Origin: Firmicutes bacterium UBA5201
Lineage (GTDB): Bacteria; Bacillota; Clostridia; Peptostreptococcales; Acidaminobacteraceae
NCBI GenBank assembly: GCA_002412775.1
Contig: DHVT01000001.1
Location: 62,001-126,000 of the forward strand
Reading direction: 5' to 3'
DNA: 64,000 bases
The position numbers and the translations under genes were made by a program. The notes beneath the pieces were generated by a model. The model made no database searches. It saw only the letters and a list, made by a program, of their open reading frames with translations, and was not told the DNA's origin. Below are positions 1-8,670 of this stretch, one piece after another. The number at the start of each line of letters is the position of its first letter. The first letter of the stretch is position 1.

Positions 1-483
1 GCAAGAGCCGGTGAGCAAGGTCGCGGGTTTGCCGTCGTGGCTGAAGAAATCAGAAAGCTTGCGGAGGAATCATCAGAATCCGTGAGTGAAATCGATGAAA
101 TCATCAAATCGGTTACAGAAGAGATCCATTCATCGAATAACATTACGAGTGAAAATCACGAGAGAGTCAAGGCCTCAGGGGCAATAATCGACCGGACCCT
201 GGAACAGTATGCCGCCACAGAAGTGTCCATTGGCTCCATTATAAGCAGCATCGACCTGCTCGGAAACAATATCGAGTCCATTACCTTGGTCCAAAATACT
301 GTCCTCGAGACCACCAGCATGGTTAAAACACTTTCCCATAAAAATGCCGCCATGGTGGAACAACTCAATTCAACATCACAGGAAGAGAGCAGTAATATTG
401 AAGAAATCACATCGAGTATCGATAATCTATATCAACTTTCCGAGCAATTGGTCACTGAAATCAAGAGATATAAAATACACTAA
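1..483 (+). CDS. Methyl-accepting chemotaxis protein, C-terminal part (5' truncated)
   Basis: The frame is open from the first base, so the N-terminal sensor and membrane part lies outside the window. The first residues read ARAGEQGRGFAVVAEEIRKL, the hairpin-tip signature of the MCP signalling domain that contacts CheA/CheW. After it comes a helical, Ser/Glu-rich antiparallel arm ending near a TAA at 481-483. It should act at the inner face of the membrane as a chemoreceptor. Ligand and sensor type cannot be known from this piece. Its stop overlaps by 4 bp the stop of the convergent ABC exporter gene. Family call is very secure; the exact function is not. Confidence 0.95.
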   Translation, partial: ARAGEQGRGFAVVAEEIRKLAEESSESVSEIDEIIKSVTEEIHSSNNITSENHERVKASGAIIDRTLEQYAATEVSIGSIISSIDLLGNNIESITLVQNTVLETTSMVKTLSHKNAAMVEQLNSTSQEESSNIEEITSSIDNLYQLSEQLVTEIKRYKIH

Positions 484-2237
484 GCGAATTGGGCGTTGTA
501 AAGCTCAGAATAATGCCCTTTCATTTTGAGCAATGTTTCATGCGTGCCCTGTTCAACTATGTTTCCGTCTTTGACGACCAAAATCTGATCGGCGTTCTGG
601 ATGGTGGAAAGACGATGTGCGATAACAAATGATGTTTTGCCATGCATGAGCCTATGCATGGCATCTTGTATTTGGAGCTCAGTACGCGTGTCCACATTTG
701 AAGTGGCTTCATCGAGAATGAGCATCTTAGAGTCGAGCAACATGGCTCGCGCAATGGTCAAAAGTTGCTTTTGACCTTGAGAGATATTGATGCCATCTTC
801 GTTTAGAATGGTATCATAGCCCTGAGGCAACTGGGTGATATAGTTGTGGATTTTGGACGCTTTACATACTTCGATCACTTCTTCAATTGTCGCACCTTTC
901 TTACCATAGGCCACATTGTCGTAAATGGTCCCGTTGAAAAGCCAAGTATCCTGGAGGACCATTGCATACGCCAACCTCAAGCTCTTGCGGGTGGCTTTTT
1001 TTATGTCGATGCCGTCCAGATAAATGGTTCCGGATGTCGGGTCATAAAAGCGCATGAGCAAGTTGATCAGAGTTGTTTTTCCCGCGCCGGTCGGACCTAC
1101 TATAGCAATCAGACTGCCTTTTTCGACTTCAAGGCTGAAATCACCTATTACAGTTTGTCCAGGGACATAGCCAAAGTTCACATGGTCAAATTTGACTTTG
1201 CCATGCACTTCGTCAAAGACATGTGCATTTTCGATATCGTAAGTCTCGGGTTTTTCGTCTATCAGTCTGAAGACCCTTTCCGCTGCTGCCATCGCAGATT
1301 GCAGTTCACTGAGTATGTTTGCAAGCTCATTGATCGGACCTGAGAACTTTCTTGAGTAGAGCACGAAAGAAGAAAGATTTCCTAGAGTGAGCCTGCCAAG
1401 CAAAAATAGGATCGCACCGAACACACTGACGAGTGAAAGGGAAAGATTGTTGATGAAATTGACCGATGGACCGACAGTACTGCTGTAGAATTCAGCATTG
1501 TAATAGGCATCTACGGCTTCCTCGTTTTTCTCATCGAATCTTTCAATCATGCTGACTTCCTGATGGTAAGCCTTTATGACTTTTTGTCCGGAGACGATTT
1601 CTTCGACAAAACCATTCAACTCTCCTAATTTTGCAGATCTTTTTCTAAAGAGTGGACGGACTTTTCCGGTCATGAACCGCGTGAACAGTATTGAAACCGG
1701 TATGGTCACTGCAAATACAGTCACCAAAATCGGCGAAATGATGATCATCATGATCAGGGAACCGACGACTGTGATGATGCTCGTGAAAATCTGGATCAAG
1801 TCATGGGAGAGTGAGGTGTTGATGGTATCAATGTCATAGGTGAATCGGCTGATGAGATCGCCTGTTTGGTGGCTGTCGAAGTAACCGACTGGCAATTCGG
1901 CCATTTTATCAAAGACATCCTTTCTCATTTTGAATGATATTTTTTGACTGAGTGATATCATCAACAAGGCCAAAAGATAAGAAAAAAATGACGAGAACAC
2001 ATAAAAAAGCACCATGTAACCTGTGTAATACTTGACTTTTTCAAAATTCACAAAACCTTGTCCAGGTGCGATGGCATCGATGGCAAATCCAGAGAGCATC
2101 GGTCCGACAAGTGCGAGCAGATTGCTGATCAGTGTCAATGTCAAAGCCAGGATCAACAGCCATTTGTATCCATACATATATTGCCACAATCTTTTTAGGA
2201 CGGCATATTTGAATTTGGGTTTACTTAATGAGCTCAT
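480..2237 (-). CDS. ABC exporter subunit with canonical ATPase site (heterodimer partner B)
   Basis: 585-aa fused membrane-plus-ATPase half transporter of the MdlB/LmrA/BmrD type. An N-terminal six-helix type-IV exporter domain (about residues 20-310) precedes an ATPase domain with Walker A GPTGAGKTT, signature ISQGQKQL, Walker B LILDEATSNVD with catalytic Glu, and H-loop IAHRLST. I start at 2237, where GGGAGG lies 8 nt upstream; a longer frame to 2285 would run deep into the upstream gene. It overlaps that gene by 17 bp, so the two are translationally coupled and almost surely form a heterodimer. Likely role is drug, lipid or peptide export under the MarR regulator upstream. Substrate unknown. 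Confidence 0.93.
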   Translation of the reverse strand: MSSLSKPKFKYAVLKRLWQYMYGYKWLLILALTLTLISNLLALVGPMLSGFAIDAIAPGQGFVNFEKVKYYTGYMVLFYVFSSFFSYLLALLMISLSQKISFKMRKDVFDKMAELPVGYFDSHQTGDLISRFTYDIDTINTSLSHDLIQIFTSIITVVGSLIMMIIISPILVTVFAVTIPVSILFTRFMTGKVRPLFRKRSAKLGELNGFVEEIVSGQKVIKAYHQEVSMIERFDEKNEEAVDAYYNAEFYSSTVGPSVNFINNLSLSLVSVFGAILFLLGRLTLGNLSSFVLYSRKFSGPINELANILSELQSAMAAAERVFRLIDEKPETYDIENAHVFDEVHGKVKFDHVNFGYVPGQTVIGDFSLEVEKGSLIAIVGPTGAGKTTLINLLMRFYDPTSGTIYLDGIDIKKATRKSLRLAYAMVLQDTWLFNGTIYDNVAYGKKGATIEEVIEVCKASKIHNYITQLPQGYDTILNEDGINISQGQKQLLTIARAMLLDSKMLILDEATSNVDTRTELQIQDAMHRLMHGKTSFVIAHRLSTIQNADQILVVKDGNIVEQGTHETLLKMKGHYSELYNAQFA

Positions 2238-3945
2238 CAATAGCGCCTCCCATCTGGATTCTGCTGATTTCTCGATAGTTTTCACAAGACTTCATCAAAG
2301 ATTCGTGTGTGCCGATCCCTATGATTTCGCCATCTTCGATGACAAGTATTTGATCTGCGTGCATGATGGAACTGATGCGCTGTGCCACAATGATCGTAGT
2401 CGTGTCTTTGAAATTCGTTTTAATCGACTGTCTTAGTGCGGCGTCCGTTTTGTAGTCCAGCGCACTGGATGAGTCGTCCAGGATCAATATTTCCGGATTG
2501 GCCGCAAGAGCTCTGGAAATAAGGATACGTTGTTTTTGGCCGCCACTGAGGTTTGCCCCCTTAACACTCAGTGTGTGGTGGATGCCATCGGCAAGTGAGT
2601 CGATGAATGGCCCGGCTTGCGCGAGTTCAGAAGAGAATAGAATTTCTTCCGCTTGAAGATTTCTACCAAAAGCAATGTTTTGTGCTATGGTGTCCGCAAA
2701 TAGGATGTCGTTTTGAAATACGATTCCAAATTTGGTGTGCAGTTGATCGCGTGGAATGCTCTTGATGTTGGTGCCATCAATCCTGATTTCACCGGAAGAC
2801 ACATCATAAAACCGCATTAGAAGCTGAATGATGCTGGATTTACCGCTTCCTGTAGGACCGATGATCCCGAGAGTCTCCCCTTTTTTCACTTCAAAGTGGA
2901 GATCTACCAAATTGTCTTTTTGATTGTGATATGAAAAATGGACGTGATTGAAGGAGATATGCGCATCCGATGGGATTGTATCATCCTCTGTGACTTTCAG
3001 CTCTTCAGGTGCGTCAATCACCTCTATGATTCTTTTAAAGGAAGCTGTGCCTTTGGAATATAGAATAAAAATTCTACTTATGGAAAGCATCGCATTCAAT
3101 ATGATCGTGAAATAGGTCAGAAAAGCTATGATGGCACCTGGTCTTGTCAATCCGCTGTTGACTCTGAATGCGCCTACTATGACAACCAGTGTCAATCCGA
3201 GATTGAGAAAGAGATTCATCATCGGGTTTGTGATGGCCATGGTTTTGCCGACAGTCATTTCACTTTTTACGACATCTTCATTGGATCCGGAATAGCGCTT
3301 CTTTTCATAATCCGATTTGGACAGCGCTTTGATCACTCGAATGCCTGTGATGTTCTCCCTAATGACCGTGACCATGCCATCGATTGAGGATTGCAGCTTT
3401 TGGTAGAGAGGAATCCCTTTCGTGGAGACTTTGTAGATCAAAAGACCTATGAGCGGCAAAATGGAAACGAGCACAAGAGACAGAACCGGGTCGAGCGTCA
3501 ATGTGATCATAATGCCACCGAGTAATAGGATCGGCGCACGGACTCCAAGTCTTTGCATCATCCCTATCATATGATGGATGTGGTAGGTATCTGAAGTGAG
3601 CCTTGAAATCAAAGACGGCAACGTGAAGGTGTCGATTTGGCTACTTGACAAGTAGGAAATCTTGGCAAAAAGATCGTGTCGAACTTGCCTTGTCGTGTCA
3701 CGAGCCACTCTTGAAGCCATTCTATTGGCTACAATATTGGCGACTATCGCCACTATGGCGCAAAGCACCATCATCAATCCCCAGACCAGGATGAGTTCTA
3801 TCCGCTCTTGAGGGACGATATAGTCGATCATATAGGCGAGAATCCATGGAATCAATAGGTCCATGATGGTGCCGGTGAACTTGATCGAGAGCCCGACAGC
3901 CATTCTTGGGATATAAGGTTTAAGATATGTACGGAGATTATTCAT
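2221..3945 (-). CDS. ABC exporter subunit with degenerate ATPase site (heterodimer partner A)
   Basis: 574-aa half transporter: membrane domain at about residues 5-300, then an ATPase with Walker A GPTGSGKSS and signature LSGGQKQR. The Walker B reads LILDDSSSALD, with Asp where the catalytic Glu belongs, and the H-loop is VAQRISS, with Gln for His. This pattern marks the degenerate-site partner of heterodimeric exporters such as BmrC/LmrC-type proteins, while the next gene has the intact residues. Start chosen at 3945 with AGGAG 7 nt upstream; it overlaps the MarR stop by 8 bp. Likely autocontrolled with the MarR gene as one operon. Substrate unknown. Confidence 0.93.
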   Translation of the reverse strand: MNNLRTYLKPYIPRMAVGLSIKFTGTIMDLLIPWILAYMIDYIVPQERIELILVWGLMMVLCAIVAIVANIVANRMASRVARDTTRQVRHDLFAKISYLSSSQIDTFTLPSLISRLTSDTYHIHHMIGMMQRLGVRAPILLLGGIMITLTLDPVLSLVLVSILPLIGLLIYKVSTKGIPLYQKLQSSIDGMVTVIRENITGIRVIKALSKSDYEKKRYSGSNEDVVKSEMTVGKTMAITNPMMNLFLNLGLTLVVIVGAFRVNSGLTRPGAIIAFLTYFTIILNAMLSISRIFILYSKGTASFKRIIEVIDAPEELKVTEDDTIPSDAHISFNHVHFSYHNQKDNLVDLHFEVKKGETLGIIGPTGSGKSSIIQLLMRFYDVSSGEIRIDGTNIKSIPRDQLHTKFGIVFQNDILFADTIAQNIAFGRNLQAEEILFSSELAQAGPFIDSLADGIHHTLSVKGANLSGGQKQRILISRALAANPEILILDDSSSALDYKTDAALRQSIKTNFKDTTTIIVAQRISSIMHADQILVIEDGEIIGIGTHESLMKSCENYREISRIQMGGAIDELIK

Positions 3946-4390
3946 TGTCAGTCTCCTTTGAGAGTGTGTTTTCAAGCTTCTTTGCGGCCCTCAGCATGAC
4001 TTTTTCCATCATATCCAGCAATGCTGATTTTTCCTCGTCTGTGAACTCATCAAGAAGATATTTGTTCCAATCGCCTAGAATGTCCATTATAATAGGATAT
4101 AGGGTCAAACACTTTTCTGTCGGATAAACTTCCATTTGTCTTCTGTTGGCTTCGGATGTCTTTCTCAAAACAAATCCATTCGCTTCCAACAGCGTCAGTT
4201 GTCGGGCGACATTGCTCTTGTTGACAAAAATAATTTTGGCGAGCCGATCCTGGCTGATTCCTGGATTTTGGCAGATGTTGATGATGTAAGTGTGCTGGTG
4301 ACCATTAAGCCCATATGAGCTGAGTATTTCGTCCCGATACAGTACAGCGCAGCGTTCTGTACGTCCTATGTATTTCATGAGAGGTTTCAT
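3938..4390 (-). CDS. MarR-family repressor of the ABC exporter operon
   Basis: 150-aa winged-helix regulator. The core is QDRLAKIIFVNKSNVARQL (recognition helix) followed by a wing with RRQMEVYPTEK, both typical of MarR proteins. Start placed at 4390 (MKPLMKYIGRTERC) because AAGGAG lies 6-7 nt upstream; the longer frame to 4468 would run through the promoter and operator. It is first gene of an operon with the two exporter subunits, overlapping the next by 8 bp, the classic layout of a repressor that senses the exported compound. A perfect 16-bp palindrome in its leader is the likely autoregulatory operator. Confidence 0.9.
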   Translation of the reverse strand: MKPLMKYIGRTERCAVLYRDEILSSYGLNGHQHTYIINICQNPGISQDRLAKIIFVNKSNVARQLTLLEANGFVLRKTSEANRRQMEVYPTEKCLTLYPIIMDILGDWNKYLLDEFTDEEKSALLDMMEKVMLRAAKKLENTLSKETDNE

Positions 4391-4408
4391 TATAAGCTCC
4401 TTTTCCAT

Positions 4409-4424
4409 TGTTGCGCGCGCAACA
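4409..4424. promoter_or_regulatory. Palindromic candidate MarR operator
   Basis: TGTTGCGCGCGCAACA is a perfect 16-bp palindrome. It lies between the predicted transcription start and the ribosome site of the MarR-exporter operon, where a bound dimer would block elongation or RNA polymerase loading. MarR proteins bind palindromes of this length; the exact site for this protein is inferred. Confidence 0.65.
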
Positions 4425-4439
4425 TTTCGAGTCACCAAA

Positions 4440-4468
4440 AGAATACCATTTGGACATTGGAAAGTCAA
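4440..4468 (-). promoter_or_regulatory. SigA-type promoter of the MarR-exporter operon
   Basis: On the minus strand TTGACT (4463-4468) and TATTCT (4440-4445) are separated by 17 bp. Predicted start near 4433, about 10 bp before the palindromic operator. Confidence 0.7.
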
Positions 4469-4492
4469 TGCAAAAAGAAATCCGATTTATTG

Positions 4493-4521
4493 TTGACAAT
4501 GTATTGGATAGGTGTTATCAT
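4493..4521 (+). promoter_or_regulatory. SigA-type promoter of the cold-shock gene
   Basis: TTGACA (4493-4498) and TATCAT (4516-4521) with a 17-bp spacer. The predicted start near 4528 leaves a 5' leader of about 125 nt before the cold-shock gene, the length seen in cspA-type leaders that refold with temperature. It is divergent from the MarR promoter. Confidence 0.7.
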
Positions 4522-4651
4522 AAGTTATTGCTTAAATGAATAGTAAGTAGAATTAACATGTATTATAGAGGGTACAGATTCATCGTGTCGTCCTAATTAG
4601 AATGTTATTCGTATTACAAGATTTAAGAAAAAAAATTAGGAGGTACACATT

Positions 4652-4855
4652 ATGATGAATGGTACAGTAAAATGGTTTAACTCAGACAAAGGATTTGGTT
4701 TTATTACAGGAGAAGACGGCAGAGATGTTTTCGCTCACTTTTCACAAATCAACTCTGACGGTTTCAGAACTTTAGAAGAAGGCCAAGCGGTTACTTTTGA
4801 AGTAGCTCAAGGTCCTAAAGGTCCTCAAGCTGAGAATATCTCAGTAGTAAGATAG
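4652..4855 (+). CDS. Cold-shock protein, CspA family
   Basis: 67-aa single cold-shock domain (OB fold) that binds single-stranded RNA/DNA and melts mRNA structure. RNP1 is KGFGFIT and RNP2 is DVFAHFS, both intact, and the length equals the family norm. AGGAGG lies 8 nt before the first of two tandem ATGs; the second (4655, MNGTVKWF) is equally possible. The gene stands alone with its own promoter, a long leader and a strong terminator. Codon use is that of a highly expressed gene. Several csp paralogs are usual, so the number cannot be assigned. Confidence 0.97.
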   Translation: MMNGTVKWFNSDKGFGFITGEDGRDVFAHFSQINSDGFRTLEEGQAVTFEVAQGPKGPQAENISVVR

Positions 4856-4864
4856 TCTTACTTG

Positions 4865-4900
4865 GCGTCATGTGCTTCGGCACATGGCGCTTTTTAATTT
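4865..4900 (+). terminator. Rho-independent terminator of the cold-shock gene
   Basis: An 11-bp stem (GCGTCATGTGC with one G-T pair) closed by a TTCG tetraloop and followed by TTTTTAATTTTTT. Confidence 0.9.
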
Positions 4901-4912
4901 TTTGAATACATA

Positions 4913-4966
4913 TAAAAAGGGCCGTTCCAAAAGAATTTAGATATCTTTTGGAGCGGCCCTTTCTTA
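4913..4966 (-). terminator. Terminator of the P-type ATPase gene
   Basis: A 16-bp stem of GGGCCGTTCCAAAAGA and its complement (4919-4960). On the minus strand it is followed by a U-run from AAAAA at 4914-4918; it may also work on the plus strand. Confidence 0.85.
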
Positions 4967-4968
4967 CG

Positions 4969-7623
4969 TTAAGCTGTTGTCACATTTTTTTTAAGCAATC
5001 GACGAACCCATTTGATGATTTCGGCAAGCACAAGTGGAATCAGCGACAAGCCGATGACGACACCCCATGAGGCAAGTGTGAGTGGTGCCACTTTAAATGC
5101 TCTTGCTGTAAATGGAACCGTTATGAGCAATACCTGCAGTCCGATGCCGATTGCAATTGCACCCAGCAATAATTTGTTCGTGAATATTCCAACTTCAAAG
5201 ATCGATTTCTCGAAATGTCGCATGGAAAGCGAATAAAAGAGTTGGGAGGCGGCAAGAACGACAAATGCCATGGTCCTGCCATGCGTCATGGCTTCAGCGG
5301 ATATATCTTTTGAGTTCAGTGTGTAACCGGTCTCATGGATTCCGATGTAGAAAGCCAGCAGAGTCAAACTGCCTATGAGAAGACCGCCAAGTGCCGCTTT
5401 TGCCCAAGCGCCACCGGCGAAGAAACTCTCTTTGGGATCGCGAGGCGGTTTTTTCATGATATCCTTGTCACCCTTATCAATTCCAAGAGCTATAGCCGGC
5501 AGAGTGTCGGTAACAAGGTTGATCCAGAGTATTTGAGTAGGCAAAAGTGGAATCGGCCAGAAAAACAGGATGGAGGCGACTATTGCCACGACCTCTCCGA
5601 GGTTGCAGGAAAGTAGGAAAACAACTGCTTTTCTGATGTTGTTGTAGATGTTTCGACCTTCTTCTATTGCGTGGATGATCGTAGTGAAGTTGTCATCCGT
5701 CAAGATCATGTCTGCGGCACCTTTGGACACGTCTGTTCCAGTAATGCCCATGGCGACTCCTATATCAGCGGTTTTGAGTGATGGGGCGTCGTTGACGCCG
5801 TCACCTGTCATCGAGACCACATTGCCATTCGCTTTGAATGCTTTCACGATTTTCACTTTGTGTTCAGGAGATACGCGGGCGAAAATCTTGTAATTATGGA
5901 TGTTCTTTATGAAATCCTCATCGGTGAACGTATCGATTTCTGAGCCTGTGAGACATTGTTCGTAACTTTCAGCCATTCCAAGTGCTCTGGCGATAGCGAA
6001 AGCTGTGGTTTTATGGTCACCAGTGATCATGATCGGAGTGATTCCAGCCGAATGGGCTTCCTCGATGGCGGCTTTGACTTCGTCTCTAGGAGGATCAATC
6101 ATGCCGACGAATCCAAGCAGTGTCATATCGCTTTCCATTGCCTCAGGCGCTATGACCGAATCCACATCTTTATAAGCTGCGCCCAGAACGCGCAGAGCAT
6201 CCATGGACATGGATTCCGCAAGTTCCAGATACTCTTTTTTATCGGAATCGGTTATTGCAACCCTTTTGCCATCACGCCATATATGAGTTGAGAATTTAAG
6301 AAGTTCATCCAGTGCGCCTTTTGTATGTACACGGTATGCATCACCTTCTTTGTTCAGCGTGGACATGACTTTGCGGTCGGAATCGAACGGTTTTTCTGCA
6401 ATCCGGTTGTACTCGAGGGTCAAATTCGATTTTTCAAGACCAAGATTTTTGCCTGCGACAACAAGTGCGATTTCAGTGGGATCGCCAGTTGCTTCATCAT
6501 TTTCAAAAGTTGCATCTGTACAGAGTACCATGGTTCGAATGAGTTCATTATAAGAACTGTCGTTATCAGGGGCTTCGGCATCGATCAGCTCACCATTGTA
6601 AAGCTTGGTGACAGTCATTTTGTTTTGTGTAAGTGTACCGGTCTTATCTGAACAGACAATATTCACAGATCCTAAAGTTTCTACCGCAGGAAGCTTCTTG
6701 ACTATGGCGTTGATTTTTGACATTCTTGTGACACCAAGTGCAAGTACGATGGCCACTATGGCCGCAAGTCCTTCTGGTATGGCCGCGACAGCCAAGCTGA
6801 TTGCGGTGAGGAACATTTCGAACAGATCACGCTTTTGGAAATAGGCGATGACGAAAATCAACACACAGACTCCAACGGCAATGATGCCAAGTGTTTTACC
6901 GAGCTCTTCCAGTCTTTTCTGAAGAGGCGTCAGTTCATCGATATCCTCATCCAGAATTGTGGCTATTTTGCCCATTTCAGTTTTCATGCCGGTACTGACA
7001 ACAATCCCCTCGCCACGACCATATGTGACGAGAGTCGACATGAAAGCCATATTTTTCAGGTCACCCAGTGGTGGTTTGTCCACATCGAAAGTGACTTTCT
7101 CATCTTTTTCAGTGGGCACAGACTCGCCAGTCAGAGCGGACTCCTCAATTTGAAGATTTGCGGATTCTATGAGACGAAGATCCGCCGGTATGTATCGTCC
7201 GGCATCCAGCAAAATCACATCACCCGGTACCAGGTTTTCAGAATTGATTTCTTTGGCTTCGCCATCTCTTCTGACCAATGCTTTCGGAGTACTCATTTTT
7301 TGAAGCGCCTCTATCGCCTTTTCCGCTTTGTGTTCTTGGAAGACACCAATGGATGCGTTCAGAACCACTACAGCCAAAATAATGAAGGCATCCACATATT
7401 CACCTATGAAAATGGTGATTGCCGCTGCGGCGAGCAGCACATAGATGAGATAATCCTTGAGTTGCGACAGGAAGGAGGACAACAATGTTTTCTTGGGTTT
7501 GCCCTTTAATTTATTCTCACCATAGTGTTCAAGTCTTTTAGTGACCTCGGATTCGCTCAATCCTTTTTCTGTTGAGACATCCAGTTCTTTGATGACTTCT
7601 TCTATGGTCTTTTTATACCACAT
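4969..7623 (-). CDS. Cation-transporting P-type ATPase, Ca2+ (SERCA/PacL) type
   Basis: 884-aa P-IIA ATPase that should export Ca2+ (or Mn2+) at the cell membrane. N-terminal cation-ATPase domain, actuator loop with LTGES near 165, phosphorylation motif CSDKTGTLTQNKM with Asp326, and hinge TGDGVNDAPSLK. Ion-site residues resemble SERCA: PEGL at 283-286 in M4, SCNLGEVVAI in M5 and NLVTDTLPA in M6. Full family length with ten predicted membrane segments. Start has GAGAGGTG upstream. It is monocistronic and divergent from the permease gene. Ca2+ is the best guess; Mn2+ or both remain possible. Confidence 0.93.
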   Translation of the reverse strand: MWYKKTIEEVIKELDVSTEKGLSESEVTKRLEHYGENKLKGKPKKTLLSSFLSQLKDYLIYVLLAAAAITIFIGEYVDAFIILAVVVLNASIGVFQEHKAEKAIEALQKMSTPKALVRRDGEAKEINSENLVPGDVILLDAGRYIPADLRLIESANLQIEESALTGESVPTEKDEKVTFDVDKPPLGDLKNMAFMSTLVTYGRGEGIVVSTGMKTEMGKIATILDEDIDELTPLQKRLEELGKTLGIIAVGVCVLIFVIAYFQKRDLFEMFLTAISLAVAAIPEGLAAIVAIVLALGVTRMSKINAIVKKLPAVETLGSVNIVCSDKTGTLTQNKMTVTKLYNGELIDAEAPDNDSSYNELIRTMVLCTDATFENDEATGDPTEIALVVAGKNLGLEKSNLTLEYNRIAEKPFDSDRKVMSTLNKEGDAYRVHTKGALDELLKFSTHIWRDGKRVAITDSDKKEYLELAESMSMDALRVLGAAYKDVDSVIAPEAMESDMTLLGFVGMIDPPRDEVKAAIEEAHSAGITPIMITGDHKTTAFAIARALGMAESYEQCLTGSEIDTFTDEDFIKNIHNYKIFARVSPEHKVKIVKAFKANGNVVSMTGDGVNDAPSLKTADIGVAMGITGTDVSKGAADMILTDDNFTTIIHAIEEGRNIYNNIRKAVVFLLSCNLGEVVAIVASILFFWPIPLLPTQILWINLVTDTLPAIALGIDKGDKDIMKKPPRDPKESFFAGGAWAKAALGGLLIGSLTLLAFYIGIHETGYTLNSKDISAEAMTHGRTMAFVVLAASQLFYSLSMRHFEKSIFEVGIFTNKLLLGAIAIGIGLQVLLITVPFTARAFKVAPLTLASWGVVIGLSLIPLVLAEIIKWVRRLLKKNVTTA

Positions 7624-7655
7624 AAATACACCTCTCTATTTCTAAAATTTTCTGT

Positions 7656-7661
7656 TATAAT
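7656..7661 (+). promoter_or_regulatory. TATAAT -10 element before rarD
   Basis: TATAAT directly covers a possible upstream TTG start at 7661, so that start would lie in the promoter. This decides for the ATG at 7694. No good -35 hexamer is evident. Confidence 0.55.
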
Positions 7662-7693
7662 TGGTCTATCGAAATATCAAAACGGGGGACGTT

Positions 7694-8590
7694 ATGGATC
7701 GGAAAAAATATATTCAAGGACTTGCCATGGGCTCAAGCGCTTTTGTCATGTGGGGACTGTTGCCCCTATACTGGAAGTGGGTCAGAGCAATCACGCCATA
7801 TCAGATTTTTGCCCAACGTGTCGTCTGGTCATTCGTATTTGTGGTCGCCATATTGATTGTCATGGGCAAATGGAAGACGTTCACAGGAGCGCTGAGATCC
7901 ATCAGAAACTGGAAGCTCATCATAGCTCCCGCATTTTTCATCTCTGTCAATTGGCTTCTTTATATATGGGCGGTCAACAACAATTTTGTCATCGAGACGA
8001 GTTTGGGCTATTATATCAACCCTTTGGTCCTGACTTTATTCGGTCGGGTGTTTTTCAAAGAGCGTTTGAACAGGCTTCAGAAAATAGGCATTGGATTCGC
8101 AGGGGTCGGCGTTGCCATAAAAACGTTCACCTATGGAAGGATACCCATTATTGCACTCGTACTAGCAACTTCTTTCGCACTTTATGGACTTCTTAAGAAA
8201 AAATCTGATTTGGACTCGATTACCGGCATGGGATTTGAGACGCTTGTCATAGGAGTGCCATCGTTTTTTTACCTCATTGGAATGGAAAGTTCCGGCCTGG
8301 GCATCACAGGAAATCTACCGACATCTTTTTGGTTCATGATTGCACTCAGTGGTATTGTGACGGCCACACCACTCATGCTTTATGCTGAAGGGACTAAGAG
8401 ATTGCCGCTTACAGTTGTTGGATTTCTTCAGTATATTGCTCCGACCATAGCGCTGTTTCTCGGCGTCTTTGTATTCGATGAACCGTTTGACAGCATCTCA
8501 CTGTTCGCATTTGTGTTCATTTGGATCGGAATCGCATTTTTCAGTTATTCACAGTACAGAATACTAAAAAGAGCAAAAATCAAAGTTTAG
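7694..8590 (+). CDS. rarD: RarD-type EamA permease
   Basis: 298-aa integral membrane protein with ten predicted helices made of two EamA repeats (about residues 8-140 and 150-290). The sequence GLLPLYWKWV near the start and ETSLGYYINPLVLTLFGRVFF-like region match the RarD branch of drug/metabolite transporters. RarD proteins are annotated as chloramphenicol-sensitivity permeases, but their true substrate is unproven. Start chosen at ATG 7694 after a GGGGGA site. The gene is monocistronic and divergent from the Ca2+ ATPase. Confidence 0.88.
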   Translation: MDRKKYIQGLAMGSSAFVMWGLLPLYWKWVRAITPYQIFAQRVVWSFVFVVAILIVMGKWKTFTGALRSIRNWKLIIAPAFFISVNWLLYIWAVNNNFVIETSLGYYINPLVLTLFGRVFFKERLNRLQKIGIGFAGVGVAIKTFTYGRIPIIALVLATSFALYGLLKKKSDLDSITGMGFETLVIGVPSFFYLIGMESSGLGITGNLPTSFWFMIALSGIVTATPLMLYAEGTKRLPLTVVGFLQYIAPTIALFLGVFVFDEPFDSISLFAFVFIWIGIAFFSYSQYRILKRAKIKV

Positions 8591-8670
8591 GTAAAACATC
8601 ATATATTCATCACATTTATCATATAAGATAAAGTAAGGATACAATTGGATATAGAAAGAAGAGTGATATT

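Noticed and set aside
846..1343. 165-aa antisense frame inside the ABC exporter gene
   Set aside because: It lies fully within a well-supported gene and lacks recognisable sequence or a start site.
7661..7693. Upstream TTG start for the RarD-like gene
   Set aside because: The TTG overlaps a TATAAT -10 element, so it would not be transcribed; ATG 7694 has a GGGGGA site.
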